Part shown: one piece after another, positions 43,478-52,190 of the stretch
Layout: each line of letters begins with the position of its first letter
Numbering within the stretch: position 1 is the stretch's first letter
NCBI GenBank assembly: GCA_963721305.1
Contig: CAVRIR010000006.1
Coordinates: 434,001-498,000, forward strand
Length of the DNA: 64,000 bases
Direction of reading: 5' to 3'
Source: DATAES01 sp963721305
Lineage (GTDB): Bacteria > Actinomycetota > Acidimicrobiia > Acidimicrobiales > JACDCH01
Notes under the pieces: model-generated
Seen by the model: only the letters and a program-made list of their open reading frames with translations
Database searches by the model: none
Told to the model about the DNA's origin: nothing
Position numbers and translations under genes: made by a program

Positions 43478-43836
43478 GGCTGGGCGCTCTCGGCTCGGTC
43501 GATCGTGCGTGCCAGCCCGTACCGCTCGAGCATCGGCATGAGCTGCGCCGACGGCGACCGGAGAGTGAGACGCCGGTCGCGATCGTTCAGGAATTCTGCA
43601 GCGTTCACGAGCACCTGTGCTACGACTGCATCGACGAGTTCGGTGTCGACGAGGTCGACGACGACCGAGGTGTCGTGCAGCACGAGGACCCGGGCCAGCA
43701 TGTCGGCCAGCACGGGAACGGTCTCGACGTCAGCCTGGCCGCGCAGCGCGATCGTGTCGGTGCCGTCCCCCGCGTCAATGGACACGGCGAGACCCGGAAA
43801 TGCGTGCGTGGACGACGCCCGTGTTCTCACGGTCAT
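43474..43836 (-). CDS. STAS domain protein (anti-sigma antagonist-like)
   Basis: A 120-residue STAS-fold protein. TIALRGQADVETVPVLADML is the first strand-helix unit and VVVDLVDTELVDAVVAQVLVNAAEFL the loop and helix that normally carry the phosphorylatable Ser of DSSG. Here that position reads VDAVV, so the phospho-acceptor seems lost and normal RsbW control is unlikely. It is the first gene of an operon with a zinc-ribbon and a GAF-ANTAR protein. ATG 43836 follows GGGAGG at good spacing. Confidence 0.78.
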   Translation of the reverse strand: MTVRTRASSTHAFPGLAVSIDAGDGTDTIALRGQADVETVPVLADMLARVLVLHDTSVVVDLVDTELVDAVVAQVLVNAAEFLNDRDRRLTLRSPSAQLMPMLERYGLARTIDRAESAQP

Positions 43837-44113
43837 GGACGACCTCCCTGGTGTGGTCTACGCAGAGCGCAAAGCGCTACCAAGGTTCCGGAGCAACGCT
43901 CCCGGAGGGTGCCGTCACTGGCGGCAGAGTCCAACACGGTACGGGTACTACCCCCGTGTCAACGCGAAGCGTACCACCGAGGCGATCCGCGATGGCCGCA
44001 CTCGGACCGGCCGGACCGATCTCGACGGGCCGTCCCTACGATGAGACACGGTTGGCTGCTGCTCCGGACCCAGGCCGCAACGTCCGTCGTTTCGAACTAC
44101 GGGGGAGCTCATC

Positions 44114-44512
44114 GTGGCCGGTCTGGCAATCATCACCGAAGCCTGCATCGACGTGAAGGACCGAGCGTGCGTCGACGTGTGTCCGGTGCAGTGCATCTAC
44201 GAGTACGACCCTGACAAGAACATCTTGTTCTCAGAACAACAAGCGGGCAGCGGAATCATCGAAACGACGCATGTGGCGGACCCGGACACCATCGCGATCT
44301 TCGGCGACAGCGTGCTCTACGTGAACCTCGACGAATGCACGTCGTGCACCGCCTGCTACCAGCCCGACGTCTGCCCTGTCGGCGCGATCTACTCCGAGGA
44401 GCACCTTCCCGACGGCTCCGCGACGTCCGCGAAATACAACTCGACGGATCCGAACAAGGGTCACGACCACACGTTCTTCGTGCAACACAGCCGCGACGTG
44501 TTCGCGGACTAG
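44114..44512 (+). CDS. 7Fe (3Fe-4S/4Fe-4S) ferredoxin, FdxA-like
   Basis: A 132-residue cytosolic electron carrier. The first cluster region has Cys11, Cys19, Cys23 and Cys27 (CIDVKDRACVDVCPVQC). The second has Cys75, Cys78, Cys81 and Cys87 (CTSCTACYQPDVCPVG). Compared with FdxA there is a longer insert of about 25 residues between the clusters (SEQQAGSGIIETTHVADPD). It could supply electrons to the P450 at 36.3 kb, but no link is visible. GTG 44114 follows GGGGGAG. Confidence 0.85.
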   Translation: MAGLAIITEACIDVKDRACVDVCPVQCIYEYDPDKNILFSEQQAGSGIIETTHVADPDTIAIFGDSVLYVNLDECTSCTACYQPDVCPVGAIYSEEHLPDGSATSAKYNSTDPNKGHDHTFFVQHSRDVFAD

Positions 44513-44769
44513 GAGCAGCCGATCGGCTCGACAGAGACCACGCATCGCGGGCCCAACACGGATACGTCGCCAAGCAGCAACTGAACAGCGTGCCGTGCCG
44601 CGGGTCGGGGCCGCCGATGCACCGCCACGAGCGTCACATACTGACCGCATCCTCACGCGACCCGTCTGAACGCCAACCCATTGCAAAGGCCTCTCCTGGT
44701 CGATCGTTGCCTTTTCGACTCGTGTCCGAAAGGGTCACGCTCAGTGACCCCGCCGAACGACTTCGTTCC

Positions 44770-46830
44770 TCACGCCTCAGCGCGCCCCATGATCTCGGCG
44801 ACGATGTCGGACTTCGCTTCCGCATAGTCACCGCTGTGTTCCCACCTTTGTGACGCGAGCTCACGTTTGACGGCCTCATACCGCGCTCGGTCCTCCGCGT
44901 TCTGGCGCAACCAGTCGCGGAACACCAACAAGCGGCGCACGTCATCACTGCCCGAGCGCCACAGATGGATGTGCACATCACGCGCAGGCGTGCGGAACAT
45001 GCGATGACTCGGCTCGATCACCCGCAACGAGTAACCCGCCCCAATCAATGCCCACAGGAACGCGGCATCGTCATCGGGATCATCGACCGACACTGCGATA
45101 TCCACGACCGGCTTTGCCGCCAGACCGGGAACCGACGTCGACCCCACGTGATCGATCCGTCGGACCAATGACCCCAGCGCGGCAGCGACCCGATCGCGCT
45201 CGACTTCGAATCGCGCCGGCCAGGACGGGTCGTAGTCGACGATGCGCACCGTCGAACCGTCCGCCTCGCCCAGCACGGTCAAGCCTTCGACCGGTCCAGC
45301 CGCGCGACCCCAGCCTCCGCCGCCCGGTGTCAACATCCGCACCACATCGCCCGCGCGCAGCCGAATCGTGCACTTGTCCGGCAACAGCTCCGCAGAAGAC
45401 TCGTCGCCGCCCGGCAGCAACCAGTTCTCCCCCACCGCCCCCGGCGACCCGCCGGCCAACCCGAACGGATGCGACACTCGTCGCTCGGTGATCAACGAGA
45501 CCGTCACGTCCTCGAGCATCAACAGATCACGTTCGATCCCCTCACCACCGGCAGCGAGACCGGCACCACCCGAACCGCGCCGCAACCGGTAGCGCGTTAC
45601 CCGCATCGGATACGCCCGCTCCAACGCCTCGATCGGCGTGTTACGCGTATTGGTCAGTCCCGTGTGCACACCCGACATGCCGGCGCGGCCAGGACGGCCG
45701 CCTTGCCCGCCCCCGATCGTCTCGTAGTACACCCAACCGCCGTTCGCGCCGCCGACGAGAACGTTGTTCATCGTTCCTTGCGATCCTGCACCGACCCGCG
45801 CGGGCACCGCTAGTGCAAGAGCTCGCAGGCACACGTCCGCAACGCGCTGGCTCACTTCCACGTTGCCCGCACCCACCGCAACCGGAGGCACGGCCGCGAC
45901 CAACGAGCCTTCCGGCGCGATCACCTGCAGCGGGCGCAGTGCACCACCACTGGCCGGAATCTCGGGATCCGTCACCGACCGCAACGCGAACGCGACGGCA
46001 GACATCGTGACGGAGGCGACCGCGTTGACATTGCCGGCGCGCTGTGGATCGGTCCCGGTGAAGTCGAATGTGATCTCGTCGCCGTCGATGGCGACGCGTA
46101 CGAGGAGTGTGGCCGGCGGTTGTCCGGGTCCGGTGGAATCGAGGATGTCGGATGCGGGCCACGCGCCGTCGGGCATGTCGCGCAGCGCGGCACGCATCCG
46201 TCGCTCGGCGTAATCCAACACCTCCGAACACGGCGCGCCCGATGCGATGATTGCCGCCAGTCGTTGCGCGCCGACGACATTCGCACCGATCTGCGCATCG
46301 AGGTCTCCTGACCGCTCTACCGGTGTACGCGAGTTCGCGAACAGGATCGATCGCACCTCCTCGGTGAGGATGACGGGCGGCAGTCGCAACCCTTCTTGGT
46401 AGATCTCGCTCGCGTCGGCAGGAATGGATCCTGGCGCGCCACCCCCGACGTCGGCGTGATGGGCGCGGTTCGCGACCCATCCGACCAACGTGGCGTCGAC
46501 ATGCACGGGTGCCACGAGCGTGATGTCGTTCAAGTGCGTGCCGCCGGCGAACGGATCGTTGAGGATGACCTGTTGTCCTGGTGCGACATCGTCGCCGAAC
46601 CGGTCGATGGCGGCGCGCACCGACGCGGGCATCGAACCGAGGTGGACCGGGATGTGCTCCGCCTGGACGAGCAACTCGCCGTCAGGGGTGAACACCGCCG
46701 CCGAACAGTCCGCTCGCTCCTTGATGTTCGGACTGAACGCAGCCCGGCGCAGCACGACTCCCATCTCGTCCGCCACACCGGCGAGCCGGTAGACGAGTAC
46801 TTGCAACGCGGCGGGATCGATCGCGCTCAC
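44770..46830 (-). CDS. Hydantoinase B/oxoprolinase subunit fused to GrpB domain
   Basis: A 686-residue protein. Residues 1-515 are HyuB: RAAFSPNIKERADCSAAVF, GDDVAPGQQVILNDPF, GGTHLNDITLVAPVH, the Gly-rich GGGQGGRPGRAGM, and a C-terminal MLTPGGGGWG. After the linker PVEGLTVLGEADGST comes a complete GrpB (UPF0157) nucleotidyltransferase-fold domain: VRIVDYDPSWPARFEVERD, DHVGSTSVPGLAAKPVVDIAV, then HIHLWRSGSDDVRR and FRDWLRQN. HyuB works with HyuA in ATP-dependent ring opening of hydantoins or 5-oxoproline; GrpB is uncharacterised. GTG 46830 is used. The junction sequence recurs, decayed, at 38.7 kb. Confidence 0.85.
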   Translation of the reverse strand: MSAIDPAALQVLVYRLAGVADEMGVVLRRAAFSPNIKERADCSAAVFTPDGELLVQAEHIPVHLGSMPASVRAAIDRFGDDVAPGQQVILNDPFAGGTHLNDITLVAPVHVDATLVGWVANRAHHADVGGGAPGSIPADASEIYQEGLRLPPVILTEEVRSILFANSRTPVERSGDLDAQIGANVVGAQRLAAIIASGAPCSEVLDYAERRMRAALRDMPDGAWPASDILDSTGPGQPPATLLVRVAIDGDEITFDFTGTDPQRAGNVNAVASVTMSAVAFALRSVTDPEIPASGGALRPLQVIAPEGSLVAAVPPVAVGAGNVEVSQRVADVCLRALALAVPARVGAGSQGTMNNVLVGGANGGWVYYETIGGGQGGRPGRAGMSGVHTGLTNTRNTPIEALERAYPMRVTRYRLRRGSGGAGLAAGGEGIERDLLMLEDVTVSLITERRVSHPFGLAGGSPGAVGENWLLPGGDESSAELLPDKCTIRLRAGDVVRMLTPGGGGWGRAAGPVEGLTVLGEADGSTVRIVDYDPSWPARFEVERDRVAAALGSLVRRIDHVGSTSVPGLAAKPVVDIAVSVDDPDDDAAFLWALIGAGYSLRVIEPSHRMFRTPARDVHIHLWRSGSDDVRRLLVFRDWLRQNAEDRARYEAVKRELASQRWEHSGDYAEAKSDIVAEIMGRAEA

Positions 46831-46949
46831 CGCTGGTACCGTGTTGCCGCCGTCGGATGCGGGCCTCGTTCGCTCTCCAGCCCATCGATGTGAAGCACAG
46901 TGTCGTAGCTCATCGCTGCTCTCGCCACCATGACGACCTTGAATCTCAC
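46827..46949 (-). CDS. Possible short ORF between hyuA and hyuB
   Basis: A 40-residue open frame (GTG 46949, or 28 residues from an internal ATG) fills the HyuA-HyuB gap. Its TGA overlaps the GTG of HyuB (GTGA). It reads MSYDTVLHIDGLESERG in the middle, resembling nothing certain. It could be a leader for coupling or noise. Confidence 0.25.
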   Translation of the reverse strand: MRFKVVMVARAAMSYDTVLHIDGLESERGPHPTAATRYQR

Positions 46950-46974
46950 CGCCGTGACTCTTCTTCGGTAGCTC

Positions 46975-48777
46975 TCACCGTTCGAGCACCAACGCGCCGG
47001 CGACACCCTCACGCGCGTGCCATCCCTTCGCCACCCAGATCGTGCAGTCAGGTTCGGCGATCACCGCGGGTCCGTCAGCATCGGTCCGAGGACGCGACGG
47101 CAGCGGCACGTCGTCGACCGTGATCGGCGAGTCGAGTCGAGCGCGGGCACGCAACGCCACGACCTCGACGGCGGCGTCCGGGCGGGCGAAACCATTGCGG
47201 CGCGCGTGTTCGTCGTGGAAGTCGGCGACTCGCGGCACGGTGAGCTCGTGGCTCTGACCCGCGTAACGGACGTCGACGAACGTCGAGGTGTCCGCGTTCG
47301 GATCGACCAGTGCGCGGGCCTCTTCTGCGAGACGTCGCAGCGCGTCGTCCAGTCCGTCGGTCGACGTCGGTGTCGGCCACGAGCGCACGAGCTCACGTTG
47401 TCGAGGCGCAGCCAACACGCCGACGGCGGACAGCACACCTGCACGCGCCGGCACGATCACGGTCGTCACGCCCAACGCGACCGCGAGCTCGCATGCGTGC
47501 AACGGTCCGGCACCGCCGAAGGCGACGAGCGCGCACGTGCGGGGATCGACGCCACGGGTGACGGTCACGGCGCGCACCGCCTGCTCCATCGCGGCGTTCA
47601 CGACGGCAACGACACCTTCAGGAGTCACACCGGCGCGCGCCAACGCCGTTGACGCCGCGTCGACGTCGAGAGCACCGAGTCCCGGTAAGGGATGGTCGGC
47701 CGGGATGCGCCCGAGCACCAGGTCCGCATCCGTGACCGTAGGTTCGAGTCCACCGCGCCCGTAGCAGGCGGGTCCCGGGTCCGCCCCCGCGCTTTGTGGT
47801 CCGACCGCGAGCGCTCCGCCCGGGTCGATCCGGGCGATCGATCCCCCGCCCGCGCCGATGGTGTGCACGTCGAGCGAGGGCAACCTGATCGGGAACCCGG
47901 CAACCACCCTTCCGCTCGCTGGTTCGGGAAGGGCGCCGCGCACCAGGCAGACGTCGGTCGACGTCCCACCCATGTCGAAAGTGATGGCGTCGTCGAAGCC
48001 GTTGGCGGACGCGGCGGCCGCCGCCGCCAGGACTCCGCCGGCCGGCCCCGAGAGCAGCAGCGACGCCGGAAGCTCGGCCGCATCGGCCACCGGGATCAGC
48101 CCGCCGGCCGACGTCAGGACGTAGACCGCGTCGGCCAGGGCCGAGAGGCGGGACAAGTAGGCGCGGCAGGTCCGCCGCAGGTAGGCGTTGACGACCGTGG
48201 TCAGCGTCCGCTCGTACTCCCGGAACTCGGGCGAGATCTCGTACGACGCGGTCACATCCATCCCTACTTCACGTATCCGGGCCGTCACGCTCTGCTCATG
48301 TCGAGGAGACAGGTCACTATGCAGCAAGCACACCGCCACCGCTTCGACGTCCTCGGGGAGCGGCAACAGACCAGGCAGCGGGCCATTTCCGTCCTCGGCG
48401 AGGGGTTCGAGCTCGTCACCGTCCGGTCCCAGCCGACCGCTGATCTCGAAGCGGAGGCGGCGCTCGACAAGTGGCTGCGGGCGGTCCGCGAATGGGTCAT
48501 AAAGGGAGGGGCGGTCCTGGCGGGCGATCTCGATCACGTCGGCGAACCCACGGTTCGTGACGAGGGCGACCGTCGCGCCAGCCCGCTCGAGCAAGGTGTT
48601 GGTCGCGACAGTCGTGCCGTGAGCCAGCACCGCGGGCAGGTCGCTCCCGGCAAGGGAGGCGACAGCCTCGCCGACAGCCACGGCCGGATCGCCGGGAGTC
48701 GAGAGGATCTTGACGACGCTTCCGTCGTCGGCGACGGCGTCGGTGAAGGTCCCGCCGGTGTCCACTCCGACGCGCAC
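46975..48777 (-). CDS. Hydantoinase A/oxoprolinase ATPase subunit
   Basis: A 600-residue actin-fold ATPase of the HyuA family. The phosphate-1 loop is VGVDTGGTFTDAV (3-15). HGTTVATNTLLERAGATVALVTNRGF, the central DMGGTSTDVCLVRGA and SAGADPGPACYGRGG, and the late VAFGGAGPLHACELA (adenosine motif) are in order. It is slightly shorter than usual (about 680-700). It forms a complex with the HyuB-GrpB protein downstream and would drive ATP-dependent hydrolysis of a cyclic imide or lactam. ATG 48777 opens the P-loop strand directly. Confidence 0.88.
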   Translation of the reverse strand: MRVGVDTGGTFTDAVADDGSVVKILSTPGDPAVAVGEAVASLAGSDLPAVLAHGTTVATNTLLERAGATVALVTNRGFADVIEIARQDRPSLYDPFADRPQPLVERRLRFEISGRLGPDGDELEPLAEDGNGPLPGLLPLPEDVEAVAVCLLHSDLSPRHEQSVTARIREVGMDVTASYEISPEFREYERTLTTVVNAYLRRTCRAYLSRLSALADAVYVLTSAGGLIPVADAAELPASLLLSGPAGGVLAAAAAASANGFDDAITFDMGGTSTDVCLVRGALPEPASGRVVAGFPIRLPSLDVHTIGAGGGSIARIDPGGALAVGPQSAGADPGPACYGRGGLEPTVTDADLVLGRIPADHPLPGLGALDVDAASTALARAGVTPEGVVAVVNAAMEQAVRAVTVTRGVDPRTCALVAFGGAGPLHACELAVALGVTTVIVPARAGVLSAVGVLAAPRQRELVRSWPTPTSTDGLDDALRRLAEEARALVDPNADTSTFVDVRYAGQSHELTVPRVADFHDEHARRNGFARPDAAVEVVALRARARLDSPITVDDVPLPSRPRTDADGPAVIAEPDCTIWVAKGWHAREGVAGALVLER

Positions 48778-48803
48778 TAGCGGAACCTACCTTGGTGCCG
48801 TGA

Positions 48804-48947
48804 CCGAGCGCCCACCGCCGGCTCGCCAAGCTGCACCATCCCGACCGGTTGGTCGACGCCGACCCGATCGAACGGGAAGCGAGCGATCGCCGCATCCGCG
48901 ATCTCAACGTCGCATACATGGAGCTGCGCCGCCGCAAGGGCCGCTGA
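48804..48947 (+). pseudogene. Truncated J-domain fragment
   Basis: Forty-seven residues contain RRLAKLHHPDRL, the HPD signature of a J-domain, and a following helix RRIRDLNVAYMELRRR. The preceding helix and start are missing. A GTG ACC GAG start-like triplet series just upstream (48800) runs in another frame, as if about 60 bases were deleted. A full J-domain is about 65-70 residues and needs the first two helices, so this is not functional as it stands. Confidence 0.5.
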
Positions 48948-48953
48948 CGCGAC

Positions 48954-49415
48954 TCAACGCACGTGCGATGCCGCGGAGCCGGTGCGGCCTGTCTGTGTGA
49001 GGGACGCCTCGACGGCGAGTTGGTCCACGAGATCGTTCATCCGATCGCCCGAGTGACCCTTCACCCAACCGAACGTCACGTTCCCCAGTAGCAGCACCTG
49101 CTCCACGAGCGGCTCCCACAACTCACGGTTCGCTACCGGCTTACGTTGGCTGTTCTTCCACCCGCGCTTCTGCCATCCGACATACCACTTGTCGCGGAAG
49201 CAGTTGACGACGTAGGTCGAGTCGCTCACGACCTCGAGCGACTCGCCGGGTGCGCCGAGCGTCTTGACGGCTTCGAGCGCGGCAGTGATCTCCATGCGCT
49301 GGTTGGTCGTGTGGGCCGCAGCACCACTTGCATAAGGGCCGTCCGGAACCGCCCATGCCCAACCTCCCGGGCCGGGGTTCCCACTGCAGGCGCCATCCGT
49401 GTACACGATTCGCAC
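48954..49415 (-). CDS. rnhA: Ribonuclease HI
   Basis: A 153-residue endonuclease that cuts the RNA strand of RNA:DNA hybrids. The catalytic carboxylates are Asp7 (YTDGACSGNPGPGG), Glu42 (MEITAALEA), Asp65 (VVSDSTYVV) and Asp131 (VDQLAVEA), with His121 in KGHSGD. The basic handle WQKRGWKNSQRKPV is present. Its start lies 42 bp from the divergent aceE gene. Confidence 0.92.
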   Translation of the reverse strand: MRIVYTDGACSGNPGPGGWAWAVPDGPYASGAAAHTTNQRMEITAALEAVKTLGAPGESLEVVSDSTYVVNCFRDKWYVGWQKRGWKNSQRKPVANRELWEPLVEQVLLLGNVTFGWVKGHSGDRMNDLVDQLAVEASLTQTGRTGSAASHVR

Positions 49416-49457
49416 GAAACGAGAGCATTACCGAAGATCCAGCGAGAGAATGCGACC

Positions 49458-52178
49458 ATGATCATCGACGGGTTCGTCCACCAGCTTCCGGACGTCGATC
49501 CCGAGGAGACACAGGAGTGGCTCGACTCGCTCACCGCGGTCGTCGACGCCCAGGGCAAGACCCGTGCCCGCTTCCTGATGTCGAAGCTCCTCGAGCGGGC
49601 CCGCGAGCTCCAGGTCGGTCATCCCGCCACGGTCAGCACGCCGTACGTCAACACGATCCCGCCCGAGGAAGAGCCGTGGTTCCCCGGCGACGAGTACATC
49701 GAGCGTCGCATCCGGGCGTACATCCGATGGAACGCGGCGGTCATGGTCGTCAAGGCGAACAAGCACGCCGACGGCATCGGTGGGCACCTGTCGACTTTCG
49801 CTTCGTCGGCGTCGCTCTACGAAGTCGGCTTCAACTGGTTCTTCCGCGGCAAGGACGACGGGCTCGCCGGCGACCACCTCTACATCCAGGGCCACGCGAC
49901 GCCGGGCATCTACGCGCGTGCCTTCCTCGAAGGGCGTCTCACCGAAGAGCACCTCGACAACTTCCGTCGTGAGATCGGCGGCAACGGCCTGTCGTCGTAT
50001 CCACACCCGCGGCTCATGCCCGAGTTCTGGGAGTTCCCCACCGTCTCGATGGGCCTCGGCCCGATCAACTCGATCTATCAGGCGCGCTTCAACAAGTACC
50101 TGCACAACCGGCGCATCGACGACACGTCCGGGTCGAAGGTGTGGTGCTTCCTCGGCGACGGCGAGTGCGACGAGCCCGAGACGCTCGGATCGATCTCGCT
50201 CGCGGCGCGCGAGCAACTCGACAACCTCATCTGGGTTGTGAACTGCAACCTCCAGCGCCTCGACGGACCGGTGCGCGGCAACGGCAAGATCATCCAAGAG
50301 CTCGAGGCGGTGTTCCGCGGCGCCGGCTGGAACGTCATCAAGGTGATCTGGGGCGCCAAGTGGGACGAGCTGCTGGCCCGCGACGTCGACGGCGTCCTCC
50401 TCAACAAGATGAACACGACGGTCGACGGCGAGTTCCAGCGCTACGCCGTCGAGTCGGGCGCGTACATCCGTGACCACTTCTTCGGGCCCGACCCGCGGTT
50501 GCGCAAGCTCGTCGAACATCTCTCCGACGAAGACCTGCGCTGGCTCCCTCGCGGTGGGCACGACTATCGGAAGCTCTACGCCGCGTACAAAGCCGCGACC
50601 GAGCAGGAAGGCGCGCCGACCGTCATCCTCGCCAAGACGGTGAAGGGATGGACGCTCGGCTCCGAGGTCGAGGGCCGCAACGCGACGCACCAGATCAAGA
50701 AGATGACCAACGAGCAGTTGATGCACCTGCGAGAGCGCCTGTACCTGCAAGACCAGATCCCCGAGGAAGCGCTTGCGCCGGGCAAGGAGCCGCCGTACTA
50801 CCGGCCAGCCGAAGACTCCGACGAGTACCGCTACATGATGGATCGGCGCACTGCTCTCGACGGCGCGGTGCCACGGCGTGTCGTGACCATCAAGCGTCCG
50901 CTCGAGCTTCCCCCGGTCGACGTGTTCGGCGAGTTCGACACCGGGTCGGGCAAGCAAGCGGTGTCGACGACGATGGCGTTCACGCGGTTGCTGCGCAACC
51001 TCGCCCGCGACGAGAAGTTCGGGCCGCGCGTCGTGCCGATCATTCCCGACGAAGCGCGCACCTTCGGGATGGACGCCCTGTTCCGCGAGTTCAAGATCTA
51101 CGCGTCGCAGGGACAGAAGTACGACCCGGTCGACGCGCAACTGCTGCTGTCGTACACCGAGTCGAAGGACGGCCAGATCCTCGAGGAGGGCATCACCGAG
51201 GCCGGCTCGATGTCGAGCTTCACCGCCGCGGGCACCGCATACGCGACTCGTGGCGTCCCCATGATCCCGTTCTTCGCGTTCTATTCGATGTTCGGGTTCC
51301 AGCGGGTGGGCGACCTGATCTGGGCCGCCGCGGACGCACGAGCGCGCGGCTTCCTGCTGGGCGCGACCGCGGGTCGCACGACCTTGTTGGGTGAAGGCCT
51401 GCAACATCAAGACGGTCACAGCCTGTTGCTCGCCTCGACGGTTCCGTCCTGTGAGGCATACGACCCTGCGTTCGCGTACGAGATGGCCGCGATCATCCGC
51501 CAAGGCATCGACCGCATGTACGGACCCGAGGCGCTCTCGCCGGGCAATGCGGTCTTCTACTACCTGACTCTCTACAACGAGAACTACGTGCAGCCGGCGA
51601 AGCCCGATGTCGACGACATCGACGAGCGCATCATGAGCGGCCTGTACAAGTGGGCGGACGCACCGGAAGGACCAAAGCGGCGAGCCACGATCCTGTTCTC
51701 CGGCTCGGCGCAGGGCGCAGCGCGGCAGGCCCAGGCCGACCTTGCCGAGCACTTCGACGTCGGAGCCGAGCTGTGGTCCGTGACGTCGTACAAGAAGCTG
51801 CGCGAGGAGGCGCTGTCAACGCAGCGTTGGAACCGGCTGCATCCGGGCGAGCAGGCGGAGACGCCCTACGTTGCGACGCAACTCGAGTCGAGCAGCGGAC
51901 CGATCGTGGCCGTGACCGACTACCTCAAGGCAGTGCCCGATCAGGTCGCGGCGTGGATCCCCGAGGGCCGCTCCTACACGAGCCTCGGAACCGACGGCTT
52001 CGGACGCAGCGACACTCGTGATGCGCTGCGTCGCTTCTTCGAGACCGATGCCGGGCATGTCGCGGTCGCGGTGCTCGCCGGTCTCGCCGAGGAGGGCGAC
52101 GCGACCTCGGACGACGTGGCCAAGGCGATCGCGCATTACCAGATCGACAGCGACGCGCCCGACCCTCGCGTGTCGTAG
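49458..52178 (+). CDS. aceE: Pyruvate dehydrogenase E1, homodimeric type
   Basis: A 906-residue thiamin-diphosphate enzyme that decarboxylates pyruvate and acetylates E2 lipoyl groups. The N-terminal EEEPWFPGDEYIERRIRAY, the GIGGHLSTFASSA substrate region, the TPP motif WCFLGDGECDEPE (about 229-241) to WVVNCN, and the C-terminal transketolase-like domains (ITEAGSMSSFTAAGTAYATRG; LGTDGFGRSDTRDALRRFFE) are complete. This AceE form is usual in actinobacteria. ATG 49458 is used; frames upstream are shadow of rnhA. No E2 or E3 gene is in the window. Confidence 0.93.
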   Translation: MIIDGFVHQLPDVDPEETQEWLDSLTAVVDAQGKTRARFLMSKLLERARELQVGHPATVSTPYVNTIPPEEEPWFPGDEYIERRIRAYIRWNAAVMVVKANKHADGIGGHLSTFASSASLYEVGFNWFFRGKDDGLAGDHLYIQGHATPGIYARAFLEGRLTEEHLDNFRREIGGNGLSSYPHPRLMPEFWEFPTVSMGLGPINSIYQARFNKYLHNRRIDDTSGSKVWCFLGDGECDEPETLGSISLAAREQLDNLIWVVNCNLQRLDGPVRGNGKIIQELEAVFRGAGWNVIKVIWGAKWDELLARDVDGVLLNKMNTTVDGEFQRYAVESGAYIRDHFFGPDPRLRKLVEHLSDEDLRWLPRGGHDYRKLYAAYKAATEQEGAPTVILAKTVKGWTLGSEVEGRNATHQIKKMTNEQLMHLRERLYLQDQIPEEALAPGKEPPYYRPAEDSDEYRYMMDRRTALDGAVPRRVVTIKRPLELPPVDVFGEFDTGSGKQAVSTTMAFTRLLRNLARDEKFGPRVVPIIPDEARTFGMDALFREFKIYASQGQKYDPVDAQLLLSYTESKDGQILEEGITEAGSMSSFTAAGTAYATRGVPMIPFFAFYSMFGFQRVGDLIWAAADARARGFLLGATAGRTTLLGEGLQHQDGHSLLLASTVPSCEAYDPAFAYEMAAIIRQGIDRMYGPEALSPGNAVFYYLTLYNENYVQPAKPDVDDIDERIMSGLYKWADAPEGPKRRATILFSGSAQGAARQAQADLAEHFDVGAELWSVTSYKKLREEALSTQRWNRLHPGEQAETPYVATQLESSSGPIVAVTDYLKAVPDQVAAWIPEGRSYTSLGTDGFGRSDTRDALRRFFETDAGHVAVAVLAGLAEEGDATSDDVAKAIAHYQIDSDAPDPRVS

Positions 52179-52190
52179 GCGCATCCCGCG

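Noticed and set aside
49428..51752. Minus-strand frame of 774 codons opposite aceE
   Set aside because: Antisense shadow of a strongly conserved gene.
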